From positions 14,603-51,570 of the forward strand of contig NZ_SGIS01000036.1 of NCBI RefSeq assembly GCF_004208535.1: DNA of 36,968 bases. Direction: 5' to 3'. The notes below the pieces were generated by a model that was given only the letters and a program-made list of their open reading frames with translations, made no database searches and was not told the DNA's origin. Shown piece after piece: positions 31,927 to 36,968 of this stretch (its first letter is position 1; each line of letters begins with the position of its first letter). The stretch is from Sphingomonas populi (GTDB lineage: Bacteria > Pseudomonadota > Alphaproteobacteria > Sphingomonadales > Sphingomonadaceae). Position numbers and translations under genes: made by a program.

Positions 31927-33926
31927 CGCGCCAGCACGCCCAGAAACCTTGGCACCAGCAGCCGGTTGCCCGCCGCGCTGAGATGGTGCGTATCGTAATA
32001 GAGCGGAATGCCATCCCGATAGCCATCGCAGAACTGCACCCCGCACAGCACCGGCAAAGCGTCCCATAGCCGCACCCCCGGCAGGTCGCGCCGGATCGCC
32101 ACCAGCGCCGCCAACGGCTGGCTGCGCCGTGCCTCGGCCTCCGCGCGCGGCACATGCCAGCCGGGCCGGCAATAGCCGCTCCCCCGGTTGAACCAATCGG
32201 CACAACGGAACAGCGCGGTCGGCATCACCGGCTTGGGCGCCTCCACAATGATCGTCACGCCCCGCCCCAGCAACGCTCGCAGCCGCGCCTCCGACGCAGC
32301 GATCCGCGCCGGATCGAGCGGCAGCTCCCCCGCATCGGGCGGCACCGCGACGTCCCAGAGCTTGCGGTAGAGCGGCGTATACAGCCCCGGCAGGAACACT
32401 ACATCGCCCGGCCGCGCGGCGGCGCGCACCTCGGCCAGCGCACGATCGCGGAAGCCCGCACACCCCGACGGCAGCACGGCATCGTCGATATCGATCACCC
32501 GGCACCCGCCCGCCGTATACAGATCGACCGGCATCGCCCGCGCGCGCGCCACATCATGCAGCAGCAGCGCATACGCCCCCGCATGCGAATCGCCGACCAC
32601 GAACAGCCGCCGCGCGCCCGCGCCTGCACACGCGGGCCGATACGCGATCCGCCACCCGCTCCCGAAATCCGCGCTGCTCCGCGCCACCGCACAGCCCCGA
32701 TCGACCGGCACGAACGCCGGGTTCCACACCGCAGCCTCGTTCGACGCGGCGAGGCCGATCCACGGCTTCGCATACAGCAACCCCACACACGCCGCCGCGA
32801 CCACCACCGCCACGCCTGCAGCCCCTGCGAAGAACACCGGCGCCCGCAGCGCCATCAGCCGCCGATCCCGCCGCAACGGCACCTCGACCCAGCGATAGCT
32901 CGCCCCCGCCAGCGCCAGCATCAGCCCCGCCGCCAGCGCCTTGAGCGCAAGCGTATCGAGGCCGATCGTCCAGCGCATCAGCACCACCACGCCCCAATGC
33001 CACAGATACAGCGAATAGCTGATCGCCCCGACCCAGCGCAGCACGCCGACGCCCAGCACCCGCCCAAGCCACCCGCCCGGCGCCCGCCACAACACCGCCA
33101 GCATCACCAAGGTCGCGAAGCACGGCAGCAGCGCCCCCGGCCAAGGAAATGCATCCTCGCGCGTCACCACGAAACTCAGCAACACCCCCGCCAGCGCCAC
33201 CCCCGACCACAAAGCGCCCCCGCGCAAAACCAGCCGCGCCCCCAGCCAGCGCAGCAGCAGGCCGATGCCAAGCTCCCACAAACGCGCCGGCAGCAGGAAG
33301 AACGCGAACGCGCGCCAATGCACCGTGAACCACCACGCCGCGCCAAGCGACAGCGCGCACGCCAGCCCAACCGCGCCGATCCCCCACCAGCGCGCCCGCC
33401 CCCATTCCGGTCGGCGCAGCAGCCACCACGACACCGCCGGGAACAGCAGATAATATTGCTCCTCCACCCCCAGCGACCAGGTCTGCGTGAAGCTGTTGTA
33501 CGCGGTCGCCGTCGCGAAATAGTCGCCCGCCTTCCACAGCAAGGCGACGTTGCTCACCCCGAACATCGCCGCCGCGCCGGTCAGCTCGACGAAGCGGGTC
33601 ACCTCGGCGGTCGGCAGCAGCAGCACGCCGGCCAGCGCCACCACCAGCACATAGACGTACAGCGCCGGCAGGATGCGCAGGAACCGCCGCCGGTAGAACC
33701 ACGCGCAATACGCGCCGAAGCTCTGGACGCGAACCCCCGCCACCGAATGCGCGACGACGAACCCCGAGATCACGAAAAACACATCGACCCCGACGAACCC
33801 GCCCGGCAGCCAGCCCGCATCGAGATGGAACACCACCACCGCCAGCACCGCCAGCGCGCGCAAACCGTCGATCCCGGCGATATGCCCGGCCCGCGCCCCT
33901 GCCCGGGTCGCTGCATCCCCCGCCAT
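31923..33926 (-). CDS. OafA-like O-acyltransferase with C-terminal SGNH domain
   Basis: About 667 residues. The first half is an acyltransferase_3 membrane domain with ten or more helices: IDGLRALAVLAVVVFHLDAGW (catalytic His in the first helix), GGFVGVDVFFVISGFVVAHS, then a basic loop YRRRFLRILPALY. The second half is a periplasmic SGNH hydrolase-like domain with LFVVGDSHAGAYALLLHD (catalytic Ser) and, near the end, DTHHLSAAGNRLL (catalytic Asp and His). Such two-domain proteins O-acetylate O-antigen, capsule or exopolysaccharide from cytoplasmic acetyl-CoA. The ATG at 33926 is chosen; an upstream TTG adds five residues. It is the first gene of the coupled operon down to 28779. Confidence 0.92.
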   Translation of the reverse strand: MAGDAATRAGARAGHIAGIDGLRALAVLAVVVFHLDAGWLPGGFVGVDVFFVISGFVVAHSVAGVRVQSFGAYCAWFYRRRFLRILPALYVYVLVVALAGVLLLPTAEVTRFVELTGAAAMFGVSNVALLWKAGDYFATATAYNSFTQTWSLGVEEQYYLLFPAVSWWLLRRPEWGRARWWGIGAVGLACALSLGAAWWFTVHWRAFAFFLLPARLWELGIGLLLRWLGARLVLRGGALWSGVALAGVLLSFVVTREDAFPWPGALLPCFATLVMLAVLWRAPGGWLGRVLGVGVLRWVGAISYSLYLWHWGVVVLMRWTIGLDTLALKALAAGLMLALAGASYRWVEVPLRRDRRLMALRAPVFFAGAAGVAVVVAAACVGLLYAKPWIGLAASNEAAVWNPAFVPVDRGCAVARSSADFGSGWRIAYRPACAGAGARRLFVVGDSHAGAYALLLHDVARARAMPVDLYTAGGCRVIDIDDAVLPSGCAGFRDRALAEVRAAARPGDVVFLPGLYTPLYRKLWDVAVPPDAGELPLDPARIAASEARLRALLGRGVTIIVEAPKPVMPTALFRCADWFNRGSGYCRPGWHVPRAEAEARRSQPLAALVAIRRDLPGVRLWDALPVLCGVQFCDGYRDGIPLYYDTHHLSAAGNRLLVPRFLGVLAR

Positions 33927-34066
33927 GATCCCGTCGCGCAAAGATCAGCCCCCCAATCTTCGCGAGCAGCCTAGGGCATTAACCATGACGCTGGCGAGCG
34001 AAACATGACGCCGGCGCAAGCGCATCGCGTCTCCGGCCGCTGCAATACGGCCAACCACACCCCCAT

Positions 34067-34297
34067 CCGTTCGTGCTGAGTAGAGATCGAGTAGCCCGAA
34101 GGGCGTATCGAGATGAGCAGGTCGGATCATCCCCCGGATGATCCTGAACATGCCGGGGGCATGTTCTCCTGCGCATCGTATCGAAGCACAGGTGGTTCGC
34201 GGGGCCTGTCCTTCGATACGCGTCCCTTCGACTGCCTGCCAAGGCAGGCGCTCAGGACAGGCTTCGACTTCGCTCAGCCGCTACTCAGGACGAACGG
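34067..34297. repeat. Composite palindromic repeat cluster
   Basis: The gap 33942-34280 holds no gene but is built of nested dyads. The outer arms are CCGTTCGTGCTGAGTAG (34067-34083) and its complement at 34281-34297, with one mismatch. Inside are GATCAT/ATGATC (34125-34143), GAACATGCC/GGCATGTTC (34146-34166), CGTATCGAAG/CTTCGATACG (34177-34186/34211-34220) and GCCTGCC/GGCAGGC (34234-34249). It is typical of repeated intergenic elements in sphingomonad-like genomes (from memory). The right arm enters the 3' end of the protease gene and supplies its stop codon. Confidence 0.8.
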
Positions 34298-35609
34298 AGT
34301 TGGGGACCGGCGATCTCACGCCATCCTCCCCCGCCACCACCGGAGCCACCCCCACCAGCGACCACCCCACCGGCAGATAATCCACCGACATGTAGAAATA
34401 GAACGCACAGCTCCCGTCGCGCCGGTAACTGCCGCCTTTGAGGATGCCATACGCCGCCGTCCCGCTGAACACCGGCGCGCCGCTGTCGCCGCCCATGCAG
34501 GTCGGCCCGGCAACCGTCACCCAATTGGGCAGGCACGCGCCGCCGCACAGATCGCCCGCCGGCGCGAAATCGGTCAGCTCGACAAGCGCGCAGCTATAGC
34601 CGGTGCGCTCGCCACGGTGGCAGACGAAGTCGCCGCTGCGGGTCGAGCCACGCCCGATCCGCGTGGTGACGGGCCGGTCGATCGTGCGCGCGGCATCGAC
34701 GAAGAACAACGGCGAGAGCGGCGCCGCGCTGAGGTTGATCTGCACGTCCTGATAGCCCCAGCCCCATTGGCCGAGGAAATCGAGCGGCACGATTGCCCCG
34801 CCCGGCTCGCGGTAGCGCAACACATCGGGGCAATGCGCGGCGGTGGTGACGGCGAAGCGCGCGCCGTCCGTGACGTTGAACCCGGTCGTGCAGAGATAGC
34901 GCCGGTTGTCGGCGGGGTTGATGCCATCGACACGCGATCCACCCTCGGGCGCGAAATCCGCGTCGCGATGCTCGATCAGCCGAATCCGCACCGGCACCCC
35001 GGCGATCGCCGCGATGCGCCGGCGGATCGCCGCGCGCTCGGCCGGCTCGGCAGTGCCGATCGTCACGACCAGCTCGCCGGTACGCGGGTCGAGCCCCATG
35101 CTCGGCGGCGAGGGCAAGGCCGCGCGGATCGCCGCCTGATGGTTGGTCATCGCCCACACCACCTGCTCGCGCGTCGCCCGCGCGCCAGTGCGGAACACCA
35201 CCGGCACCAGCATCCCGCCCGCGTCGATCCACTCGGGCGCAACCGGCGCGGCGCCGGTCAGCGTGACGACGATGCGATAGGCCGGGCGATGCTCGATCGC
35301 GATGCCGGCGAGCCGATCGCGAAACCGCTCGGCCAGCGCATCGGTCGCCGGCACGCTCGCGACTTGCGCGCGCAACCGCCGGATCGCCTCTTCGATCGGC
35401 ACGTCATATTGGCGCGCGTATTCGGCGCCGTCCTGAAGCAACGCCTGACTTTCGCTTTGCGCACCCGGCAGCGGCGGGGCTGCGGGCGAGACGGGAGACG
35501 GCAAGGCGACCACCGGCGCGGCCAGCGGCGGCGGCACGATCTGCGCGGCGGCGGTGGCGCTCCAGCCTGATATGGTGAGTAGGAGGAGCGTGAGGATCAG
35601 GCGAGGCAT
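34281..35609 (-). CDS. Secreted S1-family (chymotrypsin-like) serine protease
   Basis: A 442-residue protein. A signal peptide (LILTLLLLTISGWSATAAAQ) is followed by a Pro-rich linker and an N-terminal region of about 200 residues that could be a pro-domain, as in streptogrisin/alpha-lytic proteases. The protease domain has AVTTAAHC (His), YQDVQIN (Asp) and CMGGDSGAPVF (Ser), a complete triad, with paired cysteines (LCTTGF/AAHC, DLCGGACLP, GPTC). It is likely periplasmic or extracellular. The last few residues (SVRPE) and the TAG stop are read from the palindromic repeat cluster, so the C-terminal end is not ancestral. No coupled neighbour is visible. Confidence 0.88.
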   Translation of the reverse strand: MPRLILTLLLLTISGWSATAAAQIVPPPLAAPVVALPSPVSPAAPPLPGAQSESQALLQDGAEYARQYDVPIEEAIRRLRAQVASVPATDALAERFRDRLAGIAIEHRPAYRIVVTLTGAAPVAPEWIDAGGMLVPVVFRTGARATREQVVWAMTNHQAAIRAALPSPPSMGLDPRTGELVVTIGTAEPAERAAIRRRIAAIAGVPVRIRLIEHRDADFAPEGGSRVDGINPADNRRYLCTTGFNVTDGARFAVTTAAHCPDVLRYREPGGAIVPLDFLGQWGWGYQDVQINLSAAPLSPLFFVDAARTIDRPVTTRIGRGSTRSGDFVCHRGERTGYSCALVELTDFAPAGDLCGGACLPNWVTVAGPTCMGGDSGAPVFSGTAAYGILKGGSYRRDGSCAFYFYMSVDYLPVGWSLVGVAPVVAGEDGVRSPVPNSVRPE

Positions 35610-35816
35610 GGTGGGGTCGTAGCGTGGTGTCGCGGGCTATGCACCATACGGTACTCAGCTACTTGTTGGGCTTCCTCCACTTCCACCAATATGCTGATCG
35701 ACGGCCCCCCTGCCGCTTGGTAAACTAGTTCGCGTTACAAGTGTGACTGCATGCCGATTGCGCATATCAAATAAACGCGAGCGCCGCAGCCGGACGGAAA
35801 TCAGACGGCTCTTCGA
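35610..35816. other. Non-coding stretch before the retron-like unit
   Basis: About 200 bases between the protease start and the promoter-like site at 35817. I see no gene, tRNA, strong dyad or repeat. The base composition falls from the high GC of the flanking locus toward the AT-rich island. The left junction of the acquired segment probably lies here, but no direct repeat marking an attachment site was recognised. Confidence 0.4.
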
Positions 35817-35844
35817 TTGACACGAATGAAGAACGCTCTATTTT
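35817..35844 (+). promoter_or_regulatory. Sigma-70-like promoter for the retron RNA
   Basis: A perfect TTGACA (35817-35822) is followed after 16 bases by TATTTT (35839-35844; four of six consensus positions). Transcription would start within a few bases of the a1 end of the predicted msr-msd RNA at 35846. The -10 assignment is approximate. Confidence 0.5.
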
Positions 35845-35845
35845 T

Positions 35846-36011
35846 GGGGTCGCTTACGCGAACAGACCGTTTTACGGTTGGTCCGGTGTTTCGCTGGATC
35901 GTACATTATTGGTCAAATCTGTGTGCCCCAGACGGACGAAGCATTCGTCCGCCCAAGGGCCGCTCCGCTCGGTCGAATACTTCGTCCGTCTGGGGCTTAG
36001 GTAAGCGCCCC
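35846..36011 (+). ncRNA. Predicted retron msr-msd RNA
   Basis: The 166-base segment has the retron ncRNA architecture. The ends pair: a1 GGGGTCGCTTAC (35846-35857) with a2 GTAAGCGCCCC (36001-36011), 11 bp with one bulged T. GCGA follows a1 at 35858; in the Ec86 RNA the branching G opens the corresponding GCGA. The msr part has two stem-loops with UUU loops, ACCGT-TTT-ACGGT (35866-35878) and GGTCCGGTG-TTT-CGCTGGATC (35880-35900, 9 bp with three G-U pairs); the second resembles the second Ec86 stem-loop. The msd part is a long hairpin with 27-base arms (35925-35951 and 35970-35996, 25 of 27 matching, 18-base loop). The a2 end lies 2 bases before the effector ATG. The pairing is seen in the sequence; the function is inferred from architecture and the neighbouring gene. 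Confidence 0.82.
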
Positions 36012-36013
36012 GG

Positions 36014-36892
36014 ATGCTAACCACTTTTCACCAACATGTGGATGTGGGTAGCGTCCGGGTCTACCCTCCGAAGCCGTGCGTTTTGCTGTGCGGTGGTGAA
36101 GTGTCAAACGCCTTGACTACAATACCTAAATCGTTGCGGGACGGCTTCCTAATTGGCAATGGCCTCTCGTTACTTAAAGGCGTAGAATTTTTGCAAGTTG
36201 AAGAGATTCAAGAGTTTTTCGACAAAGACTCACCTTACCAAGATTTGGTAAAATTTGAGACTGACCTGGCGCAAATTTGTGAGCTTGTTATACTTTTCTC
36301 CGAAAGCCCTGGAAGCTTCGTTGAGCTAGGTTCATTTTCCGCCGTAGAAGAGATCGCGGAAAAACTTCTTGTGATAATACAAAGCAAATACCTGAATAAA
36401 AATAGCTTCATTGCCAAGGGCCCGGCGACGAGCCTTAAACGCGAATATCCAAACTCGATTTTTACATTTGCAGATATAACAATAGGAATAAAAAATGGGC
36501 ATTTTAGCGAAGTAGATTGCTTATCTCTAGTCAATAAACTTGTTGCTCCCATTAGCGTCCGATTGAAAGAGGTTGATAGTAGAACCACTTTCAATCCGCA
36601 TAAATTTAATCATCTCTGCAAGCTTTACGTCGGAGTTCTTCGAGAAGCTTATGCGTTGAAAGATGATGAAATCTGCCTACTTTTGTCGGAATTCGGCGCC
36701 ACAGTAGATCAACATCTTCTTGACCGAATAACGTTCTGCTGCGCTGCGCTAAAGTGGTCATCGAGTACATTATCCGGATTTGATCGCGTACACTTTGCAT
36801 ACCCAAACAACAACGAGGCTTCTAAACTAATTTTTACGGGCAGGCTGAATGACATACCGGCTGACGCCGGTAGGATCATCGGAGAGGGCTGA
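36014..36892 (+). CDS. Retron St85/Ec86-family effector (nucleoside deoxyribosyltransferase-like), 3' end altered
   Basis: A 292-residue protein. The N-terminal domain matches retron effectors of the Ec86/St85 type: KPCVLLCGGEVSN (about residue 20), DLAQICELVILFSESPGSF and VELGSFSAVEEIAEKLLVI (about 85-120), then NSFIAKGPATSLKREYP. The Glu residues in ESPGS and ELG are the active-site candidates; the Ec86 homologue is reported to hydrolyse NAD+ when released by msDNA loss. The C-terminal third looks like a winged-helix region. The final 15 or so residues (after FTGRLN) are GC-rich and lie on an insertion-sequence end, so the native C-terminus is probably lost. The gene is AT-rich against all neighbours. 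The ATG at 36014 lacks a Shine-Dalgarno; a GTG at 36035 is an alternative. The reverse transcriptase is not in the window. Confidence 0.82.
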   Translation: MLTTFHQHVDVGSVRVYPPKPCVLLCGGEVSNALTTIPKSLRDGFLIGNGLSLLKGVEFLQVEEIQEFFDKDSPYQDLVKFETDLAQICELVILFSESPGSFVELGSFSAVEEIAEKLLVIIQSKYLNKNSFIAKGPATSLKREYPNSIFTFADITIGIKNGHFSEVDCLSLVNKLVAPISVRLKEVDSRTTFNPHKFNHLCKLYVGVLREAYALKDDEICLLLSEFGATVDQHLLDRITFCCAALKWSSSTLSGFDRVHFAYPNNNEASKLIFTGRLNDIPADAGRIIGEG

Positions 36893-36968
36893 AGCCTTCA
36901 TTGGTCCTTGTGGATGTGCTTGTCGAGATATCGCATGATGATGTCATCGGTGATGTTGCCGGATGTCG
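36845..36968 (-). mobile_element. Right end of an IS200/IS605-family insertion sequence (partial)
   Basis: The element is recognised by the transposase C-terminus (- strand) and a subterminal hairpin TACCGGC-TGAC-GCCGGTA at 36855-36872 between the transposase stop and the AT-rich effector sequence. IS200/IS605 elements have such hairpins near their ends instead of terminal inverted repeats. The exact tip is not certain; the change in composition puts it at about 36835-36850. The rest of the element lies outside the window. Confidence 0.7.
36898..36968 (-). CDS. tnpA: IS200/IS605-family transposase TnpA, C-terminal fragment (runs off the window)
   Basis: Only the last 22 codons are present. 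They read TSGNITDDIIMRYLDKHIHK, then Asp-Gln and TGA, closely matching the end of Y1-type transposases of the IS200/IS605 family, where the helix carrying the final residues follows the catalytic tyrosine helix. The stop lies 5 bases beyond the effector stop, on the opposite strand. The remaining part, including the HUH motif and the catalytic Tyr, is outside, so its integrity cannot be judged. Confidence 0.72.
   Translation of the reverse strand, partial: TSGNITDDIIMRYLDKHIHKDQ

Noticed and set aside
32154..33974. A 606-codon open frame antisense to the OafA-like gene
   Set aside because: Its translation is dominated by Arg, Pro, His and Gln and has no motif; the opposite strand encodes a clear two-domain acyltransferase.
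35817..36020. A 67-codon + strand open frame with a TTG start
   Set aside because: It covers exactly the predicted retron RNA and its palindromes, has no recognisable protein sequence and no ribosome site; the stems explain the sequence better.
1..36968. CRISPR arrays, tRNA or rRNA genes
   Set aside because: No regularly spaced direct repeats and no tRNA/rRNA-like segments were seen on either strand; the repeats present are palindromic and irregular.

Overview
The window is about 37 kb of high-GC DNA. The housekeeping gene ispG, the two polysaccharide-export systems of Wza/Wzc type, a periplasmic S1/P1 nuclease, many GTG/TTG starts and abundant REP-like palindromes together suggest a sphingomonad-type alphaproteobacterium (inference from gene content; no rRNA is present). 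Base composition is uniform until about 35.8 kb, where an AT-rich island begins.

Layout. 1-5786: ispG (-), a DUF3089 alpha/beta hydrolase (-), then a divergent pair of translationally coupled + genes (membrane acyltransferase, isoaspartyl peptidase), a double REP-like cluster and an S1/P1 nuclease. 5790-33926: one large surface-polysaccharide locus in several operons. It holds export system 1 (lipoprotein Wza, BY-kinase Wzc and a TPR/jelly-roll partner, - strand), a nonulosonate (sialic-acid-like) module (CMP-sugar synthetase fused to a KdsC-like phosphatase, a GT52-like transferase and, further on, a short NeuB-like synthase), a GT-B transferase, a Wzy-type polymerase, a pyruvyl transferase, a GINT1-like beta-propeller and GT4/GT2 transferases. 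It then holds export system 2 (Wza, outer-membrane barrel, BY-kinase and Wzx flippase, - strand), a frameshifted TylF-type methyltransferase, a DUF1972 transferase, and a tightly coupled - strand operon of an OafA-like acyltransferase, a DUF6492 protein and two GT4 transferases. 33927-35609: composite palindromic repeats and a secreted S1-family serine protease.

The most interesting part is 35817-36968. An AT-rich gene (36014-36892) encodes a retron St85/Ec86-type effector (nucleoside deoxyribosyltransferase-like). Directly upstream is a segment with the architecture of a retron msr-msd RNA: complementary a1/a2 ends, a GCGA after a1, two stem-loops with UUU loops, and a 27-nt-armed msd hairpin. 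The order ncRNA-effector matches the Eco1 (Ec86) and Sen2 (St85) retrons, in which the reverse transcriptase follows. Here the effector runs directly into the right end of an IS200/IS605-family element, whose transposase C-terminus occupies the end of the window on the - strand. The effector C-terminus is therefore probably replaced by insertion-sequence DNA, and the reverse transcriptase is either displaced beyond the element or lost.

Function together: the locus can plausibly make, modify (acyl, pyruvyl, possibly methyl), polymerise, flip and export one or two acidic exopolysaccharides or capsules, perhaps with a nonulosonic acid. The retron island looks like a separately acquired anti-phage unit next to it.
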